Below are positions 22,190-33,114 of a DNA stretch of 64,000 nucleotides, in pieces. Source of the DNA: Liquidambar formosana (Eukaryota > Streptophyta > Magnoliopsida > Saxifragales > Altingiaceae); NCBI GenBank assembly GCA_039720395.1, contig CM077832.1, positions 23,957,607-24,021,606 on the forward strand, in the 5' to 3' direction. The notes beneath the pieces are model-generated. The model worked only from the letters and a program-made list of their open reading frames with translations, made no database searches and was not told the DNA's origin. The position numbers and the translations under genes were made by a program. Positions within the stretch are counted from its first letter, which is position 1; the number at the start of each line of letters is the position of its first letter.

Positions 22190-23810
22190 CTGTGATTGTG
22201 AGATGTTTCACAAATCAGTGGACACAATAGGGGAGTCTAAAACTGCCGATTACATCTATCACTTAATGGATAGTGTGGTTGATGAGGTGGGGGAAGAAAA
22301 TGTTGTGCAAATTGAGATTGAGAAGGCAACCTCATTAGATGAATTGATGCTTGAGGACATTGGTGAAGTAATCAAGGTGAAAGCTGTGATCAAGGATGCT
22401 CGTAAGATCACAAGCTTCATCTACAATAGTGACCAGCTTGTTAATGTAATGAGGAAATACACAAAAGGTAGAGAGCTCCTTCGACCGGTGATCACCCATT
22501 TTGCAAGCCGAATACATGACCATTAAGAGCCTATGTAGATATTGGCAAGCGTTGAAAAGGATGTTCTACTCTTTGAGTGGCAAGAGTTGTCATATGTTTG
22601 AGTTGGGGCTAGGAGGGGGTTAGCTACAAGTGTTTCTAATCTTGTACTAACAGACCAAATGTGGAGAAGGGCAGGAGGAAGTTTGCAAGGTCATGGAGCC
22701 ACTGGTAAAGGTTTTGAAGATAGTTGATCAAGACCAAAAGCCAACATTAGGGGTCAAATATGATTGCATGGACAAAGCAAAATTAGAAATCAGATTATCA
22801 GTGAAGGGCTATAAGAAGTATTTTAAAATCATTGATGAGATATAAGAGCATCTGCCATACACAAAATAAATAAATAAATAAAATGTGAAGATTTTATTTA
22901 ATTTTTGGATTCTTTAACTATAATCATTCTTCTCAACTTTTACAATGAAAAATGTCGTAGCCTACTTCTTAAACCCAGTGTACCAAGACCATAAAGAGTT
23001 CAATGACATCGAGGTACGAGCGGGATTGAAATAAGTAATTAAATGTCTAGAACTAGATTTGGACAAACAATCAAGTGTGATTAATGAAGCTGAGTCTAGT
23101 TTAAAGTTCTAAATAATCTAATTATCGTAAAATTTTAAAGGAATCCTGTATAATTTATATAGATAAAGTTGTTTAGAAAAAGAAGGGGCGAATTTAATGA
23201 TCCATTGACCAGGAGAGTAGTATCCTAGTTGTCAGGGTTCGACACAAATCAACAATTAATTTATGATTGTCCAATTGATTCCAAAATTTATAAATTTGTA
23301 AATGAAAATGAGTTCATATTTGTTTTTGTAGCTGAGTGAAGGTATAATTATGGGGGATCTACTCCACATTTGAGGAAGATTGCAATAAGAATTCTGAGTC
23401 AAACGTGTTCCTCTTCAGGATTTGAGAAGAATTGGAGTACATTTGCCTTGATCCACACCAAAATCCGAAACCATCTAGCTATGGAGAAATTGCAAGATCT
23501 TGTATATGTGCACTACAATCTACGACTACGTGTTAGAAATTTAATACAAAGGGATAAAAATGATGATCACTACAATCCCATTGACCTTACCCATATTTTT
23601 TATGATGAGGATATCTTGGATGAATAGATTCGAGAGAGGGAAGACCCCAATATTAGACTTAGTCCAAATGAAGAATGGTTATAGGAATGGTCTAGATGAG
23701 CACTCCTTTGAAGAAGCACAGCATCACAATTTAGAACCGAGGGATAGTGGTTGCAATCACAATGGAAGGTGCTCATCGAGTGTAAAACAGGGACAATACT
23801 AGATCCCATT
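22190..23810 (+). pseudogene. hAT transposase pseudogene (DUF659 and dimerisation domains)
   Basis: 22203-22526 contains DSVVDEVGEENVVQ, LMLEDIGEVIKVK and RKYTKGRELLRPVITHFASR, the DUF659/RNase H-like part of plant hAT transposases; the stretch with TPCAAHCID expected in the middle is missing. 22560-23100 continues in broken frames (VMEPLVKVLKIVDQDQKP, YFLNPVYQDHKEFND). 23343-23627 encodes LRKIAIRILSQTCSSSGFEK followed by NWSTFALIHTK, the C-terminal dimerisation domain, then the usual acidic tail HIFYDEDILDE. The enzyme would cut and join the element's ends; this one has stops and an internal deletion. The N-terminal BED finger is not in front of it, but a BED-linked part lies on the other strand at 25244-25850. 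Confidence 0.8.
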
Positions 23811-25243
23811 CATAGAGGGAGAATATAGAAACATCTCAGCTTAGTGGTAAACAGTAGGCAGTGGTGGCAGTTAGGATTCCTCTATTAGCAATTGTAGTAG
23901 GAATAAAAGTAATGATAATGATGGCAGTGGTGCTGGAGGTGGGGGGACTGGTGGTGCTCATGACACAGGGATGACATGGGCTCAGGTATTCAGGATATTA
24001 TGCCACGCAAGACACAAACTATGGATATAGGTCCAATAGATGCCAAAAGCATATTGGAATCGGTTGGTTGACTTCCCTAGTGATGATGATGATGATGATG
24101 ATCACCCGAACCTAGACTATGGGCATGGCCACAATGCTGGTGTTAGTCCTATTCAACTAGATGTTCACATGCATGGTATAAATTTGGGTCAAGGTCCATC
24201 AAGACCATACCGTATTCTTAGATCTACTAACATCTAGTGGAAGTGGTCGCAATCGTGGTCTTCTAATTCATGACCCTGTGAATGCCCCGTATGCATAAGA
24301 GATCCACTAGGTGTTGGTCATTTCTATGATCATCAACAAGGTTAATCAATATGGGAATGAATTTGACAGCACTACAAGGACACGTTATGGCTATGAACAC
24401 TATAGCAGAGCTTAGTTGATAGTGCAAGACCGCATATTCCATACCCCTACGTCCCCTAAACCAGGGTTTTCGAGACCCACCAATTATGATTAGATACCGA
24501 CCTCCCAAGATCCAACTGCAAGCTTTGCGTTTTCTTTATTCTACTACCCCCTTAGAATCAATACTACCTTGCCTCCGCCTGTGCCTAGGGATCATTATGA
24601 CTTTGAACCTCATCGTCACTCAATGTGGCAGTGAGCCATATGTGAAAGGTATGTGGAATGATTTCTAGTCTTCTTTTTCTACATTCTTAGTTTATTTACT
24701 AAATCTTTGGGATGCAATTTGATTTATAGATCTTATATTCTATATCTAAGACCTAAATATTGAGTTTCTTCTTACTTACACAGCACGTTGCTACCTGCTT
24801 TTAACCATTTTATCTGTTCTAGATTATTTGTTTTGCTTGTTTTATGCTTTCAATGTTATTGTTCTATTCTTTTTTTTGGATTTTCCATGATTTTTTTGGA
24901 TTTTTTTTTCACCTTCTTTCATACAGTAATGCTATGTCTCATCCGAGACATGACTGAGACAGCCACAACCGTGATGAGCATGACAATTACATGATAGCGT
25001 TTGTGACCGTGACCTTGACCTTGAACCATGCTCTCTTTCTCTCTCTCTCTCATGGTTCAAAATCTTGAGGGGCCCCTAATGCCTGGTCAATGGTGTCAAT
25101 CATGACCCATTATCAGTTCCATTAAAGGGGATTGCATTGAATATGAAAAATTTAGAAATTGCTTTTCCAACCTTTTTCACTCTTTCCAAAACAAATCCTT
25201 CACTTATTTATATTTGGCTGATTCGGGCCTGTAAAGAATTGGA

Positions 25244-25850
25244 TCAACCCCTCTCAAATAGCTCTTTAGTGCAGAATCTCGCAAATTGAATGAGCGGTAA
25301 AGTTGGGGGGGTCATAGTCACTTTGATATGAGGTCTCAGCACCAAGAGTAGCACTAGAAGGACTAGTAATAGCCTCGGAGTACTAAATGGATGATATCCC
25401 ATTTCAGGTACTGAATACCTGCGAAAATCCTCCTCTTGATGTCCAGTCCTACGGCTCTCTCTCATAAGCATTCTCAGTTCATGCTTCCCCTTTCTTGACA
25501 TTCCATCATCATAACAACCCCCCACGGGCGCCTCCATATCCTCGATACCTCACATAGGCCTCTTCTCATATTCAGCTTTGTCTGTTAGGCTGTCAATGAC
25601 TTCTTCTCTTTTTCTCTTTGTCTCTTCTCTAGCTTTGAGGCCTTTTGAAATATGCTTTCTCATGAGCTCTCTAATTTTATTTGGACATTGAGTACAAGCA
25701 TCCACTTCGCTGGTTACCCCACCAAGGTGCTATTTTAATCTTGCTTGCACTTGTCACTTTGCCATAGTACTTGCACATTAGCTTTCGTTTATTTCCCTCA
25801 AAGGGAACAACATGCTCCTAACTAGTATCTTACCTGTGCCATCCTAAAAT
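25244..25850 (-). pseudogene. hAT transposase N-terminal fragment (BED-finger flank), inverted
   Basis: On the - strand, broken frames read CTQCPNKIRELMRKHISKGL near 25690, which is the end of a BED-type zinc finger and the linker after it, followed by EYEKRPM and, in 25537-25244, a low-complexity linker. This is the part that should come before the DUF659 domain found at 22203, but on the opposite strand and outside the element's inverted repeat. Either an inversion split the gene or this belongs to another copy. Confidence 0.55.
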
Positions 25851-25859
25851 AGTAGACGT

Positions 25860-26760
25860 TTAAAAAATTAGTACTAATTATATTATCCATGTAAATACAT
25901 GTTATTTTTTTATAAAACTATGACTTAATAATTTTAAAATAAATAAAAAATTTATTTATTTATTTTATTATTATGATTATTATTAATTAATTAATTAATT
26001 TTTTTTTATTGCAAGTTGCAAAAAGGAATTATTTTCGTCCTAATTGCAAATAAATTGACATCCATATTCCCATTATTGATGATTTATCACATACTATAGA
26101 TCCACTTGTTTCAACCAATAGTTATTTTTGACAACATTTATCAATTTAATTAAGATTTAAATTTTGTTTATCAACATTTTCAAAAACATTTATCAATTTT
26201 GTTTATCAAATTTTGTTAACATCCATCTATTTTCAACAACATTTATCCATTTTTTTTTTCTCTTTTTTCAAAATAACAGAAAATTTACTATTGGGGAAAA
26301 AATTAGAAAAAATTTCAATAAAAATAAAAAAAGAAATATACTCCTTTAACATATGTCAATTTAATTAAGGATTTAATATAAAATGAAATATCTTTTTCTC
26401 TTTTTTTCAATTTTACAATTTAGAACCAAAAAAAAAAAAAAAAAAATGGTTTGACGGTTTGAAGTTAAGTCTTAAGAAATAAAAACAAACCAATTACCAC
26501 AAAACAAGTAACAACCCCCTTTTTTTTGGTTTGAGGGAAAAATTAAAATATATATACTTGTTTACCATATGGTCTAAAGGAAAAAAAAAAAAAAGAAAAA
26601 AAAGAAAAAGGAAAGGCAAAGAGGGAAAAAGAGGGGGGGGGGGGGAATTTCTAATGACTTACCAAAAAAAAAAAAAAAAACTTAATAAAATTAATATATC
26701 TAAACAATTAATAAAGGAAGATGGCTAACCTCTGATTAAATAAATTGGGAGGGACTTGGG
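25860..26760. other. AT-rich intron sequence
   Basis: Low-complexity A/T runs, with a G run at 26634-26645 and A runs at 26429, 26580 and 26665. No gene seen. Confidence 0.45.
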
Positions 26761-26764
26761 TAAG

Positions 26765-27410
26765 GGGCATGGCTTGAACTTGACACTCGAAGGAGGCGGA
26801 CTGGAGAACGGGAGCAATGATGCTGATGATTGTGAGACTCGAGCCTACGATGGCCGACATCTCTAATAGTGATATTCAACTGCTCAAGGGATTAAGGGGG
26901 GCAGATTGGGGTATGACCTCAACTACTGCGAGACTCGAGCCGGCGATGGCCGACGACTGTGAGAGTGATACTCGAACAATGCCCACTTCTCCACGTACGT
27001 TCGATCTTCAATTCTTTAGATATGGGGTCTCGTGGGTTTGGAGTTCCTCCCTACTTGCCAACACAATATTTTGTAGTTTTTGGGGTTTTGGGTTCACGGG
27101 TTGTGGGCTTGTGCTTTTTCAAAAAGCATTAACACTTTAACAGAGCTTTGGAAAAGCTTCAATGGAGAGGACATCAAGACAGCATTATTACTTTGTAGAT
27201 GGGATTTTTGCAACAATTTTTTTTATTATTTATTTTTGTCTCGAAATGTCTTGGCGAGATCCCGGTGTGACGCCAACATCATGATCATGATGAGAAATTG
27301 GCAAGATGTTTAGGTATTTTTGTAACGTCTCGTATTGATAGGCTTCGAGATTGTTACATCTCAGGTGAGATGTCACAATTTCATCCATGACCTTGAACCA
27401 TGAGAGAAAA
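26765..27410. mobile_element. Short non-autonomous relative of the hAT element
   Basis: Ends GCATGGCTTGAACTTGACA (26768) and TGACCTTGAACCATGAG (about 27390-27406) are inverted copies and match the terminal part of the 21110-25055 element. A roughly 94-bp unit (GAGACTCGAGCC...GATGGCCGAC) occurs twice, at 26832 and 26928. The right arm contains GTTACATCTCAGGTGAGATG. Confidence 0.5.
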
Positions 27411-27671
27411 TAACAACAAAAAAAAAGGAAAAAAAAGAAGGCAGCAGCTGCTATACCTGGTTTAGTCTTGCATAACATCATAGTCAATAAAGAATTTCGA
27501 CTGAAGGGTACTCCATTCCACCAAAGATTCAGAATCTTATCCACAAAATTACAACCTTATTTGTCCTAGCAAAAAAAAAAAAAAAAAAAGAAGTCCACAA
27601 AATTACAAGCACATTTAGCTAGCTATGTCCTTGGGGCTATTGTGTATTTATTTTTACACATCGCCACCATA

Positions 27672-27672
<1 letters not shown>

Positions 27673-27705
<33 letters not shown>
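27673..27705. repeat. TA microsatellite
   Basis: About 16 AT dinucleotides. Confidence 0.9.
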
Positions 27706-27707
<2 letters not shown>

Positions 27708-27908
27708 CAGTGTAACAAAAAAGCATAGAATCAATGATAAAGAGTTGTACTATTTGAAATTATTACATCACAATTTCTTGATTTAAAATCCCATTAATAG
27801 CACCAGGAATTGGAAATTGGAAACCAAAAAATTCAACAAGACAAAATAAAACTCCCTTAAAGATCTAAAAGCCTCACAGAATATTCTCTATTAGTGTTGT
27901 TATGGCAC

Positions 27909-28127
27909 GGTCAAGAGTTGAATAGATAATCACCCACCTTTGGGTAGCCCAGTTGGTAAGGGCGAACTTATGATTGTGTGGTTAGGCGCATGGTCATGGG
28001 TTCGATTCCCCGCTAGGACAACCTAAGATTTAATTGGGGGGCGTGGCGGTGGGTTGCTGCGCTAGTCTCCCCGAGGGTTTAGGTTCCACGGGTGGGTCTA
28101 AAAGGCCTGCTATGGGATGGTTCCCTA
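27909..28127 (+). mobile_element. tRNA-derived SINE, copy 2
   Basis: Same SINE as at 20673-20887, with A box GGGTAGCCCAGTTGGTAAGG and B box GGTTCGATTCCCC. No poly-A. It shares with copy 1 the 5' flank GGTCAAGAGTTGAATA, which in copy 1 is target duplication. Confidence 0.75.
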
Positions 28128-28229
28128 TCATCACCGTCGCTTGGTTTTTGCGATCTTCTGCGTTTTTGCAAAAAAGATAGGCAAAGAGAATGTGGGAGAG
28201 AAGAGAGAGTCACGGTGTCCATAATGACC

Positions 28230-29290
28230 AGCCTTCTGCCATGGTTTGAAGTTTCGCTCGTCTCGGACGAGATATCGCCGCTGAACGATATGATATCTCC
28301 TACCAGGTACAAATATATCGGGGGAATTACCCCTCTCGGACGAGATTCTCGTGATCTCGAACGATATGTGACGAGATGGGCGAGAAATCAAAGATTCGGT
28401 TCGATACGAACTATTTCTCGTTCGAATCGTTCAAGAAATTGAAGATGTAGAGATACCTTCTATTGAATCCAGATCTGGTGAGGGTCGACAGTCGTCGAGT
28501 GGTCGAGGCTTCTCCCTTCGTTTAGGAGATGTGGGTGGTCAAGATTCGATTGCTTCTCCCTTCATCTCCTTCGTCTCCTTCTCTCAAATCCAGATCTAGT
28601 GGGAAGGTCTCCGATCTGGTTGGCTCCGATCGGCGGCAGTGACATCTCTCTCGTCTTAGGTGGGCAGTTGCAGCGTCTCAAGCTGACGGCAAATCTCACC
28701 GGATCTGGTGGTGGCTGGCCTCCGACAACCTTCGACCTCCGACTCATTCTCTCATTTTTCTCTCAATTCTCGGTCTCGACTGGTTCGAGACCTTGAAGAG
28801 GTAAGGGATTGTTTTAATTTGGGGAAAATTTTAGATTGGTGGGTCTATGGGAAAATAATGACAGTTTAGTAGGTTAGTTAAGTTAGTAGTCCGTTTATTA
28901 GAAAGTTAGTAAAACATAACACTCAACTGTAATTATTTTCCCATAGCCCCACCAATCTAAAATTCCCCCTATCTGTTTTTATTTTAATTTATCTTATTTT
29001 TGTTTCTTTTTTTAAAAACTCCCCCAACAATATTAGCATGCTAGCGCCTATTTTAATGTTTTTAACCATATTATGTGCCTTAAGTTCACTATTTTGTTTT
29101 TTTTATGGTTCCAATGTAATCATCATATTTTTTACAAATATATTATGATTTTTTAAAATTTTTTCAAACATCGTTTCATGTGTAAAGTTGCATCTTGCTC
29201 GAGACGCGATGGGTTGGGTGAGATTGAGATGAACGAGATTGAAACGCGACGGGGACTGAGATGGAGACTTTGAACCATGCCTCTGCTGTC
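28230..29290. mobile_element. Probable non-autonomous hAT relative, GC-rich interior
   Basis: Begins near GCCATGGTTTGAAGTTTC (28239) and ends near GACTTTGAACCATGCC (29269-29284), inverted and similar to the ends of 26765-27410. The interior has several TCTCGNNCGAGA-type inverted units (28259-28370). A MITE (28821-28969) is nested in it. No coding function recognised. Confidence 0.45.
28821..28969. mobile_element. MITE, family copy 2 (149 bp)
   Basis: Inverted ends: GGGGAAAATTTTAGATTGGT and its near-complement ACCAATCTAAAATTCCCCC, over 40 bp long. The interior shows AACTGTAATTATTTT. Same family as 20171-20335. Confidence 0.75.
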
Positions 29291-29404
29291 TCCGTTGTAC
29301 ACTACCGCCGCTATCGTCTTCTGATGAACTCCAACTAGGGTTTTTTTGTGTGGTATAGAGACCAAAAAGTGAGATAGAATGTGATTTGAGCTTGAAATAT
29401 GATT

Positions 29405-29445
29405 TTGGTTTTTTTTTTTTTTTTTTTAAATAAAAAAAAAAAAAA
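29405..29445. repeat. T run followed by A run
   Basis: About 20 T then TAAATA and about 13 A; a low-complexity snapback. A TA microsatellite follows at 29605-29627. Confidence 0.85.
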
Positions 29446-29783
29446 TATTGTGCCATGTCAGCTCTACCTCACCAGTCACTTAAGTGACACCCATGTTAGC
29501 ATAAAGCTCCACCCTTGGATCTCTTTAAATCTAAGGGCTCAAGTTTTTTTGTCAAAATTTGTGTTTTTCTTTGTGTCTTTGGATCGTATCCCATATGTAT
29601 GTGTATATATATATATATATATATATAAAACACCACTCAAACGTGATAAATTGTTCGGACAAAATCACTAGACTCAGCAGACAAGGGTGAACATGATGCT
29701 GTAGGTTTGGCACCCTATGTCCGTACGGATGCTGACTGTGGATGGTGTCAGCACCATTTCAACATCTTTGACCAGTTTGTGCT

Positions 29784-29983
29784 TCTTAGATACCAAGTTG
29801 TGATTTATGGAGGATAACATAGAGAAGAATAGAGAAGAATGGAGAAAAAGAAAGAGAAGAAAAGAAAAGAAAGGGAGAAGTTTGTAAAAAACTATTGACC
29901 TTACGCACTAAATTTCATTTATATAGATAGTAAGGTAATTTACCTTTAACACCCTTGCATAAAATAATATATTAATCTCAACA
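29784..29983 (-). repeat. Short Copia 5' LTR with PBS
   Basis: The LTR is 29799-29983 (TGTTGAGATT on the - strand), followed on the - strand by TGGTATCTAAG (29784-29794), a degenerate Met-tRNA PBS. It is similar to the 3' LTR remnant at 14490-14624 and in the same orientation. They could be the two ends of one element blown apart by later insertions, or two copies of a family. Confidence 0.6.
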
Positions 29984-29989
29984 TTCCTG

Positions 29990-31480
29990 GCCTTGCAGCA
30001 GCAAACAATCAACTAAATTACTGGCACCTTCATCATTCCTAGAGATTGTAGCCCTCTAATTTTGCAATTGCAAGATTTGTGTTTCTTCTCTCTTGTTGTT
30101 TTCCCTTTTTCTCCTTGAGCTATGACATGGGCTTTCAGTGGTGGAAGGGTCCTAAATTTTAGTTCTTGTGTTTTTATGGTAGACGAACAACTTTGTTAGT
30201 TCTGAGGATTGGACACTGGCTTTTGATTTACTCGCAATATGGGTCATCGGTTTTGTGGATGTCAATTATGAATATTTATGATTCAGGGATTGGGGTTTTC
30301 TTTTTGGAAATTGCTGCGCTTTGTTGCCCTAATCTCTTTCTTTCTTCTTTCTTTTTTTTTTTTTTTTTTTCCCTTTCCAAAGGAGACGTAGAAAGTTGGC
30401 TAGTAGACCCATTGATGTTCACTGCTGTGGGAAAGGAAGAAGAATGGATGCTGGTGTTTTTTTTGCTAGTCTAGGCAGGAAGAATTTGAGAAGAGGAAAT
30501 AGATTGGGTTCCACAACAAAAACCATTCATAACCAAACAGATTATTTTGTGGAAGCAATTTTATTTTAAAACTTTCTTTCGTAATTGATAAAACTTCTGT
30601 CGTAATTGGGTTTTTTACGTAATTGGGTGATTGAGAAGATCCAGACCAAACAAAACACTAGTTCTGCCAAATAAGAGGAGCTACTTATTGAAAAATTCCC
30701 AATGTGGAGAATCCAGCACGCACTGACTTGGTACTTCGAACTTTTCTACCCACTATACCTGCCTATAGAATTAGCCCTGTGGACCATAAACGGTGTTAAA
30801 CCTAGGTGGGTCAGCATTTGGTTATTCACTTAAGGATTTATTTGCAGAATGTCTCGGTATCCATTGTACCAGCATATTGATATCATGTAAAAATGTTTGT
30901 TGGAAGATGTTACCGGAAATGGACCAATCAACAAAATCGCTATCAGGGATTAGTTTTCTATGCTAAGGCTTGATGACTTCCTTGTTTTAATGGCCACGGT
31001 TTAGAATTCAAAATCTGATCTTACTCACCAAACTGAAATACATCTTGGATTTCAATGGAGGCAACCTTGAAGATCAAGAATGGTCTTGGTTATGCTTTTT
31101 GGGCTATGCAATGCTCATAGGACCTTAATTACGAAAATGACACAGGTACTCTGATCCTATATGATGATATTCTTGGGGTCTACAATTGTGACGAGTAGGA
31201 ACATATGAAATGCTTCGGATTGATGGTTAGAAGAATAGGGGCTGAAGAGCATTGGTTGAATATGAAGTACAAATTTCTGTTTGGTGTATACTATTATTGA
31301 GGTTTGTCGTCTAATCACTTGATGCTAAAGTAGACTTGGAAAATTGATATCCCTTCTCTAGTAGATTTCCAACTAGTATTAGTGAAGTCTGTAGCTTCCA
31401 TGGGTTCCCTGCAGTGCAGTGCTTTGTTCAAGATTTCATCTCTATCTTGCCTCCAACATCATTCATTTTTTGATTATGAT
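29990..31480. other. Unassigned intron sequence
   Basis: No clear protein family. Around 31060-31340 some broken frames vaguely recall retroelement RT but nothing firm. A T run is at 30352-30371. Confidence 0.35.
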
Positions 31481-31489
31481 TGCAGAGAT

Positions 31490-31640
31490 GGAGATATTGT
31501 TTCTACAATGGCCACTTCTCATCAAGGTCTTTGAGGTAGCTTGTGATACATCTCATGTGGACATGGGTGCATTATTAGTAGAGAAGGATGTCCTACTGCG
31601 TAGTTCTATGAAAAACCTAATAAAATAGTTGAAGTATTTG
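31490..31640 (+). pseudogene. Gypsy RT/RNase H fragment
   Basis: FEVACDTSHVDMGALLVEKD matches the opening of the RNase H domain of Gypsy elements (usually FEVxCDASxxGIGAVLxQ). About 40 residues only. GTGGACATGGGYGCATTATT occurs again at about 31660, so the fragment is partly duplicated. Confidence 0.6.
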
Positions 31641-31693
31641 TGCTGTTACCTTAATCATGTGGACATGGGCGCATTATTGTGATAAAATTGTCT

Positions 31694-31697
31694 CTTT

Positions 31698-31738
<41 letters not shown>

Positions 31739-31740
31739 GG
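31694..31740. repeat. T run followed by a very long G run
   Basis: About 12 T then roughly 30 G interrupted once by T. Such runs are hard to sequence, so length may be inexact. Confidence 0.85.
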
Positions 31741-32241
31741 GCTATGAAATTTATCTTTGTACTAGAGCATTGCTCAAGAGTAGAAAACAAGGCTAGTGGC
31801 TCTTATTTGAATAGTTACCTTTGCAGAATTTTAAGTTAGATTGGTTACTAGCTTTTTGAAGGATTGAAGAAAGAATCTGGTTTTTTATTGGTACCAAGAT
31901 ATCAAATATGTACATTTCTTGTGGGATGCTTTGGATTCACCTTGATGATTTTCAACATGTACAGTTGTACTCGCTTGTCACCCGTTACTGGTTCCATATT
32001 TCCCCTCCCCTTCTCTCTGTCTCAATTCATGTGCTTATCCCTGTACTGACATCACCCTCGTTAACAAATCATATTCTTTCTAATTATGATTGCAAGATCT
32101 GTTTGGGAGTATATACACTCCTTTGTGATCATGTGGCATGTTTGGCACCTATCATATGTGTTTGGCATTTGAGGTTTGGCTTGGAAAGTGAAAAACTTTG
32201 TATTTAGTTACCAAAGTTGAATATCTTGACCGTGTTTGCAG

Positions 32242-32395
32242 CATTGACGTTATTTCTTCAGCATTTGAGGGGCAATCGGCTGTAAATAGGCAGAGGATGG
32301 TGTACAAAGCCATATGGGAGGAGCTTCAGAGCACTGTGCATGCAGTTGACCAAATGACTACCAGAACTCCCACTGAAGCAGCAGCTGAGAAGTGA
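32242..32395 (+). CDS. Terminal exon of the BolA-family gene (BOLA4-like)
   Basis: After the TTTGCAG acceptor the exon encodes a Ser (shared with the exon at 12960), then [37 protein letters not shown] and [13 protein letters not shown] before TGA at 32393-32395. This is the second half of a BolA domain: the FEG(Q)S...R.R.VY helix and the invariant His in VHA, the residue by which BolA proteins can bind a [2Fe-2S] cluster with glutaredoxin. The frame is clean and there are no signs of decay, unlike the surroundings, so I take the gene as functional. I chose BOLA4 over BOLA1 or SufE1 because of [13 protein letters not shown] and the MTT(R)TP ending, from memory of the family. Confidence 0.8.
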
Positions 32396-33114
32396 TGTAT
32401 CAAGACCAACAAGACATCGTAACTCGAAAGTTCCCTTGCTTTATTTCTCCTATTTTGCATGTCATGATATTTCATCTCACTGTGCACCTCGCTTACCTAA
32501 ACAGTTTGATCTGAAATAATTCATTACTACCATTATAAAGCTGCCTACTTGTACTGTGGCAGGCATCCACGTCTTTTCTCCATTTTGTGATTAGCATCGC
32601 CATTTCCTGTCAGTATTTTTTGCATATTGACAACATTATTACTGCAGATAGTCTGCGAAATATCCTTCTGGTAAAGTTTACTAGTTATGGGAGTCTAAAA
32701 CGCTGAAAATGGCCCTTGGGTCTCCCATCACCGCTTCGATCATTTTTGGCATGGCATTGGTAGTAACCATATAAAACAGTGGCCGGCTAGGTATACTCAG
32801 TCCATATCGAAGGCTCATTTCAGTCGGCCTAGAAAAGGAAAATGTGGCAAACAGTTTCGAAAACGCAGTGAAAAACGTGTAAAATTTATAAAATGCATGG
32901 AAACATAAGGTCTATACTTTAGCCCATTATGAACTATGGAATGTGGAATATCAAAGTTGAGATGCTACCGCAAGTAAAAAACTTGATTAAAGGGTTCTTT
33001 GCATTGAGTAAGGTGTCTGAACTCTCAACGAAGAAGTCACCTTAGAGAAGTGGAAACCTTCAAATCCCCAAAATAATGTCCCATTTCATCTACAGAGCCT
33101 GATCCCTAAAACAA
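32396..33114 (+). other. BOLA 3' UTR and downstream sequence
   Basis: Starts with the 3' UTR of the BolA gene. No canonical AATAAA is obvious in the first 200 bases; the transcript end is unknown. No other feature seen up to the Stowaway element. Confidence 0.4.

Larger units (their letters stand above)
21110..25055 (+). mobile_element. Decayed hAT transposon with long inverted repeats
   Basis: About 21115-21480 and 24670-25050 are inverted copies of each other: shared landmarks are GCATGAAAGAAGG, GAAAGCATAAAA, CAAAACAAATAATCT and CTCAATATTCAGGTCTTA. Between them lies a hAT transposase pseudogene. The outermost bases diverge and I could not read an 8-bp duplication. Inverted repeats of about 350 bp are long for a hAT element. 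Confidence 0.7.
13028..32241 (+). other. Giant intron of the BolA-family gene
   Basis: 19,214 bp between a GTAAGC donor and a TTTGCAG acceptor whose phases match. It is filled with transposon material described in separate entries, on both strands. An intron this large in a roughly 100-residue protein gene must be processed through many cryptic splice and polyadenylation sites. Confidence 0.68.
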
